NCBI RefSeq assembly: GCF_003533305.1
Contig: NZ_DOEH01000018.1
Coordinates: 1 to 64,000 of the forward strand
DNA from: Providencia sp.
GTDB taxonomy: Bacteria; Pseudomonadota; Gammaproteobacteria; Enterobacterales; Enterobacteriaceae
DNA: 64,000 bases
Direction of reading: 5' to 3'
This document shows positions 28,826 through 38,349 of the stretch, piece by piece. The notes beneath the pieces are model-generated. The model saw only the letters and a list, made by a program, of their open reading frames with translations, ran no database searches and was not told the DNA's origin. A program made the translations under genes and the position numbers. Within the stretch, counting starts at the first letter, position 1. Every line of letters begins with the position of its first letter.

Positions 28826-29365
28826 CTAAAAATAATCCATTCTAAATCGTAGAGTTGCTGCAAACTCACCTGCCTTTATATTTTTTTGATAAGCAATAAG
28901 AATCGCAGTGAAGTTCAAGCTATCACGTCCTTCAAGTAAGGTGTAATCCGGCATTTTTGTATTAAGGCTTAGGATTTCTCCATGATAATCTCGTAATTGA
29001 ATTCCAAATCCTTCAGACTTTCCATTAACTCGAAGTAATTTATCACTATCAACTGATGTTCCCATTATTGTTATTTGAGCTCGAGATGCGCTACCTTTAT
29101 CTGCTGAGGGAAGTGTGCAGCCAATTAGTTTTATTTGAAATTGTTTACTTACAAGTAAATTAGCCTCTGGTGTAATTTCTCTTGCACTAATTTCACCAAA
29201 ATCAATCCAAAGATCTCGGCTATTAGGATCAATTGTGCATGAGGCTTCTATTAGTTCGCCATGCATAATAATATCACCTGGCGTGCTATTAATTGTTACT
29301 CCCCAACTTAATAAAGGTAACAATAAATGAGAACCTAATGCTATTTTTATAACTCGCATTATCAT
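28826..29365 (-). CDS. Fimbrial subunit, probably anchor or minor pilin
   Basis: A 179-residue pilin-family protein between the major pilin and the usher, the position of papH/mrpB-type terminators or anchors. Signal peptide about 1-22, then GDIIMHGELIEASCTIDPNSRDLWIDFGEI, a second Cys in LIGCTLP, and the C-terminal strand FRMDYF. The start codon lies within MIMR; either Met could be used. A strong hairpin at 29402-29424 separates it from the major pilin, so lower expression is expected. Confidence 0.78.
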   Translation of the reverse strand: MIMRVIKIALGSHLLLPLLSWGVTINSTPGDIIMHGELIEASCTIDPNSRDLWIDFGEISAREITPEANLLVSKQFQIKLIGCTLPSADKGSASRAQITIMGTSVDSDKLLRVNGKSEGFGIQLRDYHGEILSLNTKMPDYTLLEGRDSLNFTAILIAYQKNIKAGEFAATLRFRMDYF

Positions 29366-29401
29366 GGGGATACCATATGGCTATATATCAAGTTTTATTA
29401 T

Positions 29402-29424
29402 TGCGGAGTATTTAATACTCCGCA
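29402..29424 (-). terminator. Intercistronic hairpin after the major pilin
   Basis: TGCGGAGTAT and ATACTCCGCA pair perfectly (10 bp) around a three-base loop, between the major pilin stop (29450) and the next subunit gene (29365). No T-run follows on the minus strand, so partial termination or protection of the pilin mRNA from exonucleases is more likely than full termination. Confidence 0.7.
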
Positions 29425-29449
29425 CATTTTCATAAAAACGAGCTACAGC

Positions 29450-29992
29450 TTATTGATAGTTGATTTGGAAATTAATCGTTGAATCAAAGTTACCTGGCGT
29501 TACTGCATTAGATGCATTATCAGCTTTTAGATAAGCAACGAATGGAATTGATGTTTTACCATCAGTTAAGTTAACTGCTGTAGAGGCAGTTCCCCAAACA
29601 ACATCTTGATTGCCATTGTCTCTTAAACCAATACCTGCGCCACTTGCTGTACCTGAAGTAAATGCGGCTAAGCTAGCATCGTTAGGGTTCACTGTTGATG
29701 GTGTATATGTCACTGTTGCTGTTTGTGCTACAGTGGTATCACAGCCTTGCAGGACGATATCTTTTTTAACGTTACCTGCGCGTTCACCATTTTTTAGGTT
29801 TGCTACTGGGATTTGATAAAAATTAACTTTTACTGGGCTTGATTCTTCACTTAGACCACATGCAGAGTTGACTAACTCACCTGTAATTTCAATCGTACCG
29901 TTAGTTGGTGTACCCGTGTAAGCCGCCATTGTTGCAAAAGAAGCAAAGCCAGTTACGAATGCAGCAGCCACGACTATTTTATTCAATTTCAT
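29450..29992 (-). CDS. Major fimbrial pilin (FimA/MrpA-like)
   Basis: A 180-residue structural pilin. The signal peptide ends near residue 22 (FATMA-AYTG). The mature protein has GTIEITGELVNSACGL, a second Cys in LQGCDTT, GAGIGLRDNGNQ, and the C-terminal donor-strand motif INFQINYQ with penultimate Tyr. It is first among the structural genes and is followed by a strong hairpin, consistent with being the most abundant product. A Ser/Thr/Ala-rich stretch (about 98-118) could be an O-glycosylation target of the PglL-like enzyme at the operon end; that is speculation. Confidence 0.87.
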   Translation of the reverse strand: MKLNKIVVAAAFVTGFASFATMAAYTGTPTNGTIEITGELVNSACGLSEESSPVKVNFYQIPVANLKNGERAGNVKKDIVLQGCDTTVAQTATVTYTPSTVNPNDASLAAFTSGTASGAGIGLRDNGNQDVVWGTASTAVNLTDGKTSIPFVAYLKADNASNAVTPGNFDSTINFQINYQ

Positions 29993-30189
29993 GATTTATT
30001 AATCCTATATGATGTTTATTTTGTGATGATTGTTATTAATAACAACTTTAGATAAAAATAAGCATTAACAAAAATTAATTAATGATAATCTTTAATAAAG
30101 TTGTCATTTTATTTTCTATTTTTAGAGTCTACAAAACTGATCTTATTTAACAATACCCGTCTTGGGTGTAATAATAGATTTTATAAATT

Positions 30190-30531
30190 TCATCGCCATA
30201 ATTTTTTAGAATCTTGACCCAGTACAGATAAATAGGTGGATTCATTTTTTATGATATATTTTAGTCTTTCGTTATCATGTTTATCGATAACAGTATTAAA
30301 AAAATCTCTCCATGATTTATTAAATACGGTTAATATCGTATCCATCATTTCAAATGTTAGCTTAGTTTTCCCTGTTTCATATCGAGATATTTGTTGTTGG
30401 CTAACATTTAGCATTTTTGCCAGTTGACCCCCTGTTAGGTTTTGCTCTTTTCTTATTCCTCTTAAATATAGTCCCACTTCTTTATTTATTCCGTTAGAAA
30501 AATGAACCATTTGATTAGAAAAAAAAACCAT
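30190..30531 (-). CDS. MrpJ-like XRE-family fimbrial regulator
   Basis: A 113-residue DNA-binding protein. The helix-turn-helix is at about residues 20-75 (LRGIRKEQNLTGGQLAKMLNVSQQQISRYETGKTKL), very like MrpJ of Proteus, which represses motility genes when fimbriae are made. AAAGG lies nine bases before the ATG. It precedes the major pilin by about 200 bases on the same strand, while mrpJ of the Proteus MR/P operon is the last gene. I infer it controls this fimbrial operon and perhaps flagella. Confidence 0.82.
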   Translation of the reverse strand: MVFFSNQMVHFSNGINKEVGLYLRGIRKEQNLTGGQLAKMLNVSQQQISRYETGKTKLTFEMMDTILTVFNKSWRDFFNTVIDKHDNERLKYIIKNESTYLSVLGQDSKKLWR

Positions 30532-31239
30532 TTTAATTGACCTTTAATTTAAATAACTAACCTCAGACGCCATATGAAATTTTCATTAAGTATATTGGCG
30601 GTTATTTATTTTGTATAATAGATAGTACGAATTGATTGATATTAAAAAACATTATCATCTTAATGAAATGAAAAAGTGTTACAGGAAAATGAATGAGTTA
30701 AAAATATAAATCATAGATAACAATGAGTTATATTTTTCATATCTAAATAAAAGTAGATGCAATTTACATTTAGATACAATGTAAAATACAGACACACAAA
30801 TTCAACTCGTTTTATGTTTAATTTGATCAAAAATAATACAAATGCAAGCTAGTAAATGTCACTAGTTACTCCAATTACGAGTTTATTATTTTATTTGTTT
30901 TTTTTTAAGACTTATCCTACTCAGACTACAGGTTAAATTTTCAATGAATTATCATGGATTATTATAAAAACAAGTAATTTGTATGGGTATGTCAATGGCT
31001 TGATTGCATCTTAATTGGATTGTCATTTTGAGGCGTGTAATTTATAAATGAGATAAGTTAGGGGTGTATCGGTATCAAAATCTCAGTGTGGGTGTTTATT
31101 TTAGTATTAAGTTTTATTTAGATATTGAACAATTCTAGTTTTTAGCTTTTTCCTTAACAGGGTCTCTTATTAACTGATTATTTATAATATTGAAGGTACT
31201 GGTTTCATCGTAAAAGTATTGTCGCTTTGAACTGTGGGC
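30532..31239. other. Long AT-rich non-coding region upstream of the fimbrial locus
   Basis: About 700 bases without a credible gene. Directly upstream of the MrpJ-like start is a dyad CGCCATAT / ATATTGGCG (30568-30600), a candidate operator. The rest is poly-A/T-rich sequence typical of H-NS-bound DNA. I looked for long inverted repeats that could mark a phase-variable promoter and found none by eye, and there is no adjacent recombinase gene. The promoter of the regulator and perhaps of the fimbrial operon should be here. Confidence 0.45.
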
Positions 31240-31280
31240 AAAAAAAAAGGAAAATGAAGTCACATTATGCTTCATTTTCC
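31240..31280 (-). terminator. Rho-independent terminator of codBA
   Basis: The stem GGAAAATGAAG / CTTCATTTTCC (11 bp, perfect) spans 31249-31280. On the minus strand it is followed by an unbroken run of Ts (A-run 31240-31248 on the plus strand). It lies 48 bases past the codA stop codon, so it is the operon terminator. Confidence 0.88.
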
Positions 31281-31327
31281 TGTTCACTACCCTTTCAGGT
31301 AGGCGTTTATCTAGAATTTATTGGTGT

Positions 31328-32626
31328 TTAGTTCCCTGAAAGTGGTGTGTAGCCATAACGAATAGTTTCAGGTTGATCAAGATGGATCTGCGTGATGGCA
31401 GGTTGAGTGCAAGCGATCACGCGGCCATCACGAATAGAATAACGTACAGGAACTTGGCGACGTAGAGCATCAAAGCCATTTTCTGCGGGTAGAATAAGTA
31501 GGCTTGCGCGTTTACCTTCACTCACACCATAATCTTGTAAATTCAGTGTTCGTGCACTGTATTGTGTAATAAGTTTCAGCCCATCATTAATTTGGTCATA
31601 GCCCATCAACTGGCAGACATGCAGCCCCATATGCAAAACTTGAAGCATGTTGGCTGTACCCAGTGGATACCATGGGTCAAATACATCATCATGACCAAAA
31701 CAGACATTAATATCTGCGGCTAACATTTCTTTGACTCGGGTGATCCCTCTGCGTTTAGGGTAGGTGTCAAAACGGCCTTGCAGGTGAATATTAACCAGTG
31801 GGTTTGCGACAAAGTTAATGCCAGACATTTTTAGTAGGCGAAATAGGCGAGAGGCATAGGCACCATTATATGAGTGCATTGCAGTGGTATGACTAGCAGT
31901 AACGCGAGCGCCCATACCTTCGCGGTGTGCTAGGGCGGCAACGGTTTCCACGAAACGTGATTGTTCATCATCAATTTCATCACAATGCACATCAATCATA
32001 CGATCGTATTTCTGTGCCAGTGCAAATGTTTTATGTAGAGATTCCACACCGTATTCACGGGTAAATTCAAAATGTGGAATTGCGCCGACAACATCAGCAC
32101 CCAAACGCAATGCTTCTTCTAATAATGCCTCTCCGTTTGGATAAGACATGATGCCTTCTTGTGGAAAAGCTACAATTTGCAGATCTATCCATGGTGATAC
32201 TTCTTGTTTGACTTCGAGCATGGCTTTGAGCGCAGTGAGTGTGGCATCGGACACATCAACGTGAGTACGGACATGTTGAATGCCGTTGGCAATCTGCCAT
32301 TTTAGTGTTTTCCAAGCACGGGCTTTAACATCTTCATGAGTCAGTAATGCTTTGCGTTCTGCCCAGCGTTCAATCCCTTCAAATAGTGTGCCGGATAAAT
32401 TCCAGCTTGGCTGGCCCGCGGTTTGGGTGGTATCAAGATGAATGTGGGGCTCTATAAATGGAGCGATAACTAAACCGCCCTCGCCATCAAGGCCTTCAGG
32501 TAAAACTTCATTGGTAGGTTGCGGGACAATCGCCTGAATTTTTTGGTTATTAATATCGATACGCCATAAGCCATCACGTTCCGGTAAACGGATATTATGT
32601 ATATGTTTTATATTATGATTAAGCAC
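31328..32626 (-). CDS. codA: Cytosine deaminase
   Basis: A 432-residue amidohydrolase that converts cytosine to uracil and ammonia for pyrimidine salvage and nitrogen supply. Metal ligands and catalytic residues are visible: His61-x-His63 in PHIHLDTT, His in [11 protein letters not shown] with the adjacent Glu, and Asp in [15 protein letters not shown]. Length and motifs match E. coli CodA. It overlaps the codB end by eight bases. A clear terminator follows at 31240-31280. Confidence 0.93.
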   Translation of the reverse strand: MLNHNIKHIHNIRLPERDGLWRIDINNQKIQAIVPQPTNEVLPEGLDGEGGLVIAPFIEPHIHLDTTQTAGQPSWNLSGTLFEGIERWAERKALLTHEDVKARAWKTLKWQIANGIQHVRTHVDVSDATLTALKAMLEVKQEVSPWIDLQIVAFPQEGIMSYPNGEALLEEALRLGADVVGAIPHFEFTREYGVESLHKTFALAQKYDRMIDVHCDEIDDEQSRFVETVAALAHREGMGARVTASHTTAMHSYNGAYASRLFRLLKMSGINFVANPLVNIHLQGRFDTYPKRRGITRVKEMLAADINVCFGHDDVFDPWYPLGTANMLQVLHMGLHVCQLMGYDQINDGLKLITQYSARTLNLQDYGVSEGKRASLLILPAENGFDALRRQVPVRYSIRDGRVIACTQPAITQIHLDQPETIRYGYTPLSGN

Positions 32627-33866
32627 GGGTTATCTCCGGGTTGATGACATGACGACGATTAAGCAGTGGATTTAGAACAGCATAACTTAATGCGCCACCA
32701 AGGACAGCATTTACAGGAACAATTCCTGGTAGCCAATGGCCTGCAATTACACCAACGGCGACAGCGAGTAGTGCGCTAATATTGACATCACGCATTTTGC
32801 TACAATCAAAGGTGTCATAACGGTGGCGATACATTAAGTAGTCCATAATAATGATCCCACCAATTGGTGGAATAGCCGCAGATAAAAAAGTTAGCCAACT
32901 AATAAAATTGTTATAAAGCCATAGCGCACATAGGGTACCGATTAAGCCATTAATAATAGATAAGGTTTTGCTAGATAGCCCTGTAATATTGGCAAACCCC
33001 AATCCTGAAGCGTAAAGTGCATTATCATTTGTGGTCCAAATATTAAGCCCAAGAACAATAATTGCTGGCAATAAGAGCCCTTGTGCAATCATGACATCTG
33101 AAATATCTGCCATACCGAGTGATGCAGCGCCAGCGGCACCAAAGATAAACATTAATGAATTACCGAGGAAAAATGCCACTATTGCAACGAGTACTGCAAT
33201 TTTTGGCTTGCGTCCGAAGCGAACAAAGTCTGCGGTTAAAGTACCAGCACTGACAAATGAGCCAACAACCATTGCCAAGGCTAAGTTAAAATCGATAGGT
33301 TGTGCGGGGACAATGGAAACCAAGGTGCTCATGCCGCCCACACTGGTTACTGCAAGATAGACAGAGTAGCTGCCGAGGATGGCAATTGCCGGTACAGCAA
33401 TAATTGATAGTACGGTCAGTGCGGAAATCCCAAAAAAAACAGTTACTGTCATCAATATTCCAGAGACACCGATTAACCAATTAATATCCCAACCGGTGGC
33501 TTTTCCTACTGGAATGGCAAACATCGCGACACCAACGCCGAACCAGCCAACTTGTGTACCGCCGAGTAAGAATGATGGGAGCCAGGAACCTTTAATACCG
33601 AAGGAGTAACGCGCGAGAAGGTGAGTTGTGAGGCCTGTTTTAGATCCGATGAAACCAAGAGATGCGGTATAGATACCAAGAATAAGATTACCGATAAGAA
33701 CTGCGAGGAAGAAATCATTAAAACTGAGACCGGTACCGAGTGCGCCTCCGGTCCACATACTGGCGGAAAAGAACGTTAAACCTAGCATCACAAAGGTTAA
33801 TGCTAGTCCGCCTTTTCTCGCGGATATGGGCACAGGCCCATGACTATAATTTTTATCTTCAGACAA
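32619..33866 (-). CDS. codB: Cytosine permease
   Basis: A 415-residue NCS1-family transporter with about 12 membrane helices that imports cytosine, directly upstream of and overlapping codA as in E. coli. The conserved [17 protein letters not shown] segment is present. The start appears to be a TTG codon at 33866, five bases after a strong GGGAGG ribosome binding site, giving [13 protein letters not shown], which fits the family N terminus. A TTG start could keep the level of the permease low. Confidence 0.92.
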   Translation of the reverse strand: MSEDKNYSHGPVPISARKGGLALTFVMLGLTFFSASMWTGGALGTGLSFNDFFLAVLIGNLILGIYTASLGFIGSKTGLTTHLLARYSFGIKGSWLPSFLLGGTQVGWFGVGVAMFAIPVGKATGWDINWLIGVSGILMTVTVFFGISALTVLSIIAVPAIAILGSYSVYLAVTSVGGMSTLVSIVPAQPIDFNLALAMVVGSFVSAGTLTADFVRFGRKPKIAVLVAIVAFFLGNSLMFIFGAAGAASLGMADISDVMIAQGLLLPAIIVLGLNIWTTNDNALYASGLGFANITGLSSKTLSIINGLIGTLCALWLYNNFISWLTFLSAAIPPIGGIIIMDYLMYRHRYDTFDCSKMRDVNISALLAVAVGVIAGHWLPGIVPVNAVLGGALSYAVLNPLLNRRHVINPEITRA

Positions 33867-34337
33867 AATTACCTCCCATTTCGATTAGCAGGCCAAAAAA
33901 TTCGAACGGAGTTTATAGATGAATAAAATAAAAGCAAATTATTTCGCACATAGTTTAATACAATTAATGAATCGCTAATGTGACGATTTTATATCTTTAT
34001 ATTATATTAATTGAGTTAATAACGTTAAAAAATAGATCAATATTTTGGTATTGAGAACTATTCTAATTAATCTGGAAATTATTTTAAATTTACTCATGAT
34101 ATAGGAATGAATTTTTTAATATATTCATCTTAATGTGCGAAACAATTTAATTTCAATATTTCATAAAGTAAATTTAGATCACAAAATAATAGCAAATTTT
34201 ATTTTTAACTATAAAAATTGATTTCACTCAATTAAATAAAACCATTGAGGCTCACAATGGAATGTGACACTAGGGATTTTATTTCATCACTCCAATTAAC
34301 TTCTAAGCGTGACGCTATAATAAGAAGAGGATATTTT
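33867..34337. promoter_or_regulatory. Divergent codB / dcuC-like control region with spaced inverted repeat
   Basis: A 470-base AT-rich gap between divergent genes. It holds two near-identical 17-base inverted copies: AAATTATTTCGCACATA at 33936-33952 and AATGTGCGAAACAATTT at 34132-34148. One lies near each gene. They are good candidates for paired binding sites of one regulator, possibly with DNA looping. No riboswitch-like structure was recognised. Confidence 0.5.
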
Positions 34338-35615
34338 ATGATAATGCAAATTATCGCAGGGCTAGTCATTTTTTTGACAATCTATTTATTAATAAAGAAA
34401 TATGAAACTCGAATGGTACTCATTGCAGCTGGATTAGTACTTTGTATTATTAGTTTAACACCAATGAGTGCGCTCGATGCTTTTAGTGAAAGAATGGTGT
34501 CGGCCCCATTAATACAAGCGATTTGTTCGAGTATGGGTTTTGCCTATGTAATGAAATACACAAAGTGCGATAAACACCTTGTTTTAGTTTTATCTAATTT
34601 ATTAACTAAATTAGGCTTTTTTCTTATTCCAGCCGCTGTCGTTTTAACCTTCTTTATTAATATTGCGATTCCATCGGCAGCGGGCTGTGCCGCAGCAGTT
34701 GGCGCGACTTTGATTCCATTATTGATTGCAGCCCGCATCCACCCTGCAATTGCAGGCGGTGCGGTATTATGTGGCACCATCGGTTCAATGCTGAGTCCGG
34801 GGTTATCACATAATCCTTTTGTGGCGCAAATGTCTAACATGAGCATTGTGGATTTGATTGCTCGTCATGGTCCATATAGTCTGGCTGTCGGGGCGATAGG
34901 TGCAGTTTCATTGTCCATCGTGGCATTGGTAAAAAAAGAGTACAACATTAAAGTTGCTGTAAATGATAATGGTGGGGCAGCTAATTCTGTTGAAAGTGAA
35001 GCTGCTGAGCGTCCGAATTATCTTTATGCAACCGCACCATTCATTCCATTGATTTTATTACTATTACCCTTTATTGATTCACTAAAAGCTTACCAAATCA
35101 CGGTACCTGCAGCGATGCTAATTGGCGCAATCTATGCATTAATTATCACGCGTACTAACCCATCAATTATCACGAAAGAATTTTTTAAAGGAATGGGCAA
35201 TGCCTACGGAGATGTGCTCGGTATCATTATTGCTGCCGCTGTTTTTTCTGCTGGGTTAAAAGCATCTGGTCTTATTGATTCATTTATTGGTTTTCTGATC
35301 CATGCCCCTGAATTTGCCCGTTGGGGCGGGACGTTAGGTCCATTCTTGATGGGGATGATAACTGGATCTGGGGATGCCGCCGCTTTTGCATTCAATGAAA
35401 CTGTGACGCCGTTTGCTCAACAATTTGGTTATGAAATACCGGATTTAGGCATGGCTTCAGCTATTTCTGGCGCATTAGGACGCACGATGTCACCACTGGC
35501 AGGCGCAACAATTGTTTGTGCTGGTTTAGCTAATATCAACCCAATGGAAATAGCCAAAAGAACGGCACCCGGTATGATCGTTGGTGTGATTTTTATCGCA
35601 CTAATAATGCTTTAA
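34338..35615 (+). CDS. DcuC-family C4-dicarboxylate-type carrier
   Basis: An inner-membrane carrier of 425 residues. The frame is open from 34245, but ATG 34338 has a strong AAGAGG seven bases upstream and starts directly at the first helix (MIMQIIAGLVIFLTIYLL). Family motifs include PSAAGCAAAVGATLIP, FLMGMITGSGDAAAFAFNE and GALGRTMSPLAGATIVCAGLA. DcuC proteins exchange succinate and related dicarboxylates. The partner here is an amidohydrolase 15 bases downstream, so it may instead import an N-acylated dicarboxylic amino acid. Confidence 0.8.
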   Translation: MIMQIIAGLVIFLTIYLLIKKYETRMVLIAAGLVLCIISLTPMSALDAFSERMVSAPLIQAICSSMGFAYVMKYTKCDKHLVLVLSNLLTKLGFFLIPAAVVLTFFINIAIPSAAGCAAAVGATLIPLLIAARIHPAIAGGAVLCGTIGSMLSPGLSHNPFVAQMSNMSIVDLIARHGPYSLAVGAIGAVSLSIVALVKKEYNIKVAVNDNGGAANSVESEAAERPNYLYATAPFIPLILLLLPFIDSLKAYQITVPAAMLIGAIYALIITRTNPSIITKEFFKGMGNAYGDVLGIIIAAAVFSAGLKASGLIDSFIGFLIHAPEFARWGGTLGPFLMGMITGSGDAAAFAFNETVTPFAQQFGYEIPDLGMASAISGALGRTMSPLAGATIVCAGLANINPMEIAKRTAPGMIVGVIFIALIML

Positions 35616-35630
35616 TATTAAGGAGATAGT

Positions 35631-36896
35631 ATGTCTGTTATCACATTAGAACAACTCATAAAATGGCGTCGCGAGTTCCACCAATACCCTGAAATTGGTT
35701 GGTCTGAATTTTTGACAACCGCCAAAATTGTGGACCAATTACGCGGGCTTAACCTTGAAGTTAAGGTTGGTACTGATGTTATAAACCCAGAATATGCGTT
35801 TGGGCGTCAAAGGAGCATTGTTGATAAAGGGTTAGAAATTGCACGTAAACATAATGTTAGCGAAGAATTACTACAAGAAATGCAAGAGCTGACAGGCTGC
35901 GTAGCTATTTTTGATAGTGGAAAAGCAGGTCCAACAGTTGCTTTACGGTTTGATATTGATTGCGTCGGTGTGACTGAAAGTACGGCTGATGACCATCGAC
36001 CAAAAAATGATAATTTCAGTTCTTGTCATCCAGGTGAAATGCATGCTTGTGGTCATGATGGGCATATTTCTATCGGTTTAGCCGTTGCTAATTGGTTAGT
36101 TGACAATAAAGATAAGTTAACAGGTAAAGTTAAGTTGCTATTTCAGCCTGCTGAAGAGGGGGTTCGTGGTGCTAGAGCTATGGCTGAAAGCGGGATTGTT
36201 GATGACGTTGACTATTTTTTAGGTTCTCACTTAGGTTTTATCGCAAATAGTGGTGAAATTGTGATTAATCCAACTCATTTTCTTTGTACCACAAAACTTG
36301 ATTTTCGGTTTAAAGGCGTACCATCTCATGCAGGTGCTGAGCCAGAATTAGGATTAAATGCACTTGCTGGTGCTTGTCATGCCTCAACCCAGATGTTAGG
36401 TATATCTCGTCACGGAAAAGGAATGTCTCGTATTAATATTGGGGTATTAAAAGCAGGCGAAGGGCGAAATGTGACACCTGCTTATGCTGAAATGCAGGTT
36501 GAAGTTCGTGGTGAAAATGAAGATATTAATCGTTTTATGAGTGAAAATGCCATTCGTATGGCAGAAGGTTCTGCTCATAGCTTCAAATTAGAGATGGAAA
36601 GTGAAGTTATGGGGGAAGCTGTTGATCTAACAAATGACCAGCAACTCATTGATATATTAACAAATGTTGTTAATCAGCATACTGAATTAACCGGTATTGC
36701 AACGAGGCCTTTTGGTGGGAGCGAGGATGCGACAATTCTGGCTAAACGGGTACAGCGTTGCGGTGGAAAATCACTTTATTTTGTTGTTGGTGCGGATAGA
36801 ACCGCAGGCCATCATCAATCAAAATTTGATTTTGATGAAAAAGAAATGCTAACCGCATATAACTTATATACGGGTTGCTTAACTTCTCTTTTATAA
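35631..36896 (+). CDS. M20 amidohydrolase, AbgA-like
   Basis: A 421-residue metallo-amidohydrolase resembling AbgA, a subunit of p-aminobenzoyl-glutamate hydrolase. Metal ligands are in HACGHDGH (His138, His142, Asp143, His145) and PAEEG (Glu pair), and a dimerisation domain is inserted at about 225-340. It has a good ribosome binding site (AAGGAGAT) and is co-transcribed with the DcuC-like carrier. No AbgB partner is present, so it may act alone on another N-acyl amino acid. A terminator follows at 36916-36948. Confidence 0.82.
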   Translation: MSVITLEQLIKWRREFHQYPEIGWSEFLTTAKIVDQLRGLNLEVKVGTDVINPEYAFGRQRSIVDKGLEIARKHNVSEELLQEMQELTGCVAIFDSGKAGPTVALRFDIDCVGVTESTADDHRPKNDNFSSCHPGEMHACGHDGHISIGLAVANWLVDNKDKLTGKVKLLFQPAEEGVRGARAMAESGIVDDVDYFLGSHLGFIANSGEIVINPTHFLCTTKLDFRFKGVPSHAGAEPELGLNALAGACHASTQMLGISRHGKGMSRINIGVLKAGEGRNVTPAYAEMQVEVRGENEDINRFMSENAIRMAEGSAHSFKLEMESEVMGEAVDLTNDQQLIDILTNVVNQHTELTGIATRPFGGSEDATILAKRVQRCGGKSLYFVVGADRTAGHHQSKFDFDEKEMLTAYNLYTGCLTSLL

Positions 36897-36915
36897 TTCA
36901 TTTAATATCTATATA

Positions 36916-36948
36916 AATGGCCGATAATATTATTTATTCTCGGCCATT
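36916..36948 (+). terminator. Rho-independent terminator
   Basis: The arms AATGGCCGA and TCGGCCATT form a 9-bp perfect stem 20 bases after the amidohydrolase stop, followed by ATGTTTTT. It closes the dcuC-like/abgA-like operon. Confidence 0.82.
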
Positions 36949-37466
36949 ATGTTTTTATGAATTAAAAAATATAATTTAATATATTTATTTTTCCATTAAC
37001 ATTTAATGATTATAGTAATCTGATACGTATTTTTCTTTGTCAGTAAGAAAATAAGTATTATTGCTATATATAATTAATGCTTTTATAGCTTATCGAAATG
37101 TGATGTTTAAGTGAGTTGAATTGTAATGTTGGTCTATTTTTATTCCCTGAGGTGATATGCTAGAAAATGAAGTTGAGCTAGTGTCTTAATACGATTTTTA
37201 GAGGGAAGCTTTTCTGTTCAAATAATGTTAATGAACAAATCGAATTGATAGTAAGCTCATTTTTTTCGCATAAATTTTATGTTTAAAATCGTCCTGTCTA
37301 TCTAAGATGCTAGCTAATCCTATTTGCTTAATCAAATTTCTTAATGCAACTAAACAAACAGTTTGATATTGTCATCAGATAAAACAATCAAACTGCCCGT
37401 TTTGAAATGTTATCAGTTTGTTGTTAAACGGCTCATGTTGATTAAAAACTCACCTAAAGAATAAAT
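36949..37466. promoter_or_regulatory. Non-coding region with candidate operator for the XRE regulator
   Basis: About 520 bases without a gene. Near its right end is a dyad CAGTTTGAT (37359-37367) / ATCAAACTG (37387-37395), with a third half-site CAGTTTG at 37414-37420. It lies 45-110 bases before the XRE regulator start, a good position for an autoregulatory operator. The left part is AT-rich with nothing I can name. Confidence 0.5.
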
Positions 37467-38342
37467 ATGAAAAATAATCCGATTAATTACATTTCTATTG
37501 GTAACCGATTACGAGCCTATCGTATTGCGGCGTCTTTAAAAGCGGAACAAGTCGCTGAAAATCTGGGTATTTCTAGAGCCGCAGTGTACCGTTTAGAAAA
37601 AGGTGAAATTGTCAAAATAGAAACACTCGAAAAACTGGCCGATTTACTCAATACTTCTCTTTCAAGCCTACTGGGTGTGAGCGCTGAATATTACTCTAGT
37701 GCTGATGGTTTTTTTGAGCGAATGCGCCAGCTTGAGGATTCATCGACAAAAATTTATGCACATTTTGAGCCATTTTCATATTTATTAACCTCTAAAAATT
37801 ATGATAATTATCTTGCCAAAATGTTGATGGATTCCGATCTTGGCGTTGGGCTTTCGGAAAAACAACAATCAACACTTTCAATACTGGCTGAGCGGAAAAA
37901 AAAGGTTAATAACCAAAGCCCGCAATTATTTAATCTTATTGGCCTTCAATCAATTCAACGATTACTGCACTCGGGGTTAGTGGGTTCTTTAAATTTACCA
38001 CCGAGTACGAAAATTGAGCGTATATTACAAGCTAGAAATGAACTTAAGCATCTTATTAATTTAATTGAAGAAAATCAAAGTTCAGTACATATTGCAATAT
38101 CAATTAAAACCATTCCTTCAGTCACATTTCAAATTTTATATCACACCGATGGCTCATCATCTTTAGCGGTTAGCCCCTTCAGACTGGGGGAATTTCCTAA
38201 TATCTCTAATGGAATAGCTTCAGTAACTAACTCTGAAGAAGCGATTTCCCGCTATAGGCAACTTTTTGATAATCTTTGGAATGATGCCGCTAAAGGTACG
38301 GATGCCATTAATTTACTTAAAAAAACCCTTGATGATTATTAA
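37467..38342 (+). CDS. XRE-family transcriptional regulator
   Basis: A 291-residue regulator with an N-terminal HTH (about residues 9-66: IGNRLRAYRIAASLKAEQVAENLGISRAAVYRLEKGE, split here only by reading). A long C-terminal region of about 220 residues matches no domain I recognise. It could bind an effector. It lies between the AbgA-like and AllC-like hydrolases, converging on the latter with only seven bases between stops, and likely regulates one or both. The ribosome binding site is weak. Confidence 0.78.
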   Translation: MKNNPINYISIGNRLRAYRIAASLKAEQVAENLGISRAAVYRLEKGEIVKIETLEKLADLLNTSLSSLLGVSAEYYSSADGFFERMRQLEDSSTKIYAHFEPFSYLLTSKNYDNYLAKMLMDSDLGVGLSEKQQSTLSILAERKKKVNNQSPQLFNLIGLQSIQRLLHSGLVGSLNLPPSTKIERILQARNELKHLINLIEENQSSVHIAISIKTIPSVTFQILYHTDGSSSLAVSPFRLGEFPNISNGIASVTNSEEAISRYRQLFDNLWNDAAKGTDAINLLKKTLDDY

Positions 38343-38349
38343 TTATTGA

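Noticed and set aside
30541-31239. Possible phase-variable (invertible) fimbrial promoter
   Set aside because: No pair of long inverted repeats was found by eye and no recombinase gene is adjacent. Only a short dyad at 30568-30600 is seen.
33286-33480. Cys-rich minus-strand frame within codB
   Set aside because: Frame-shifted shadow of the permease. Cys/Trp/Arg richness arises from the other frame of hydrophobic codons.
36949-37358. Possible small RNA gene before the XRE regulator
   Set aside because: AT-rich with no strong promoter and terminator pair; only the operator-like dyad at its right end is supported.
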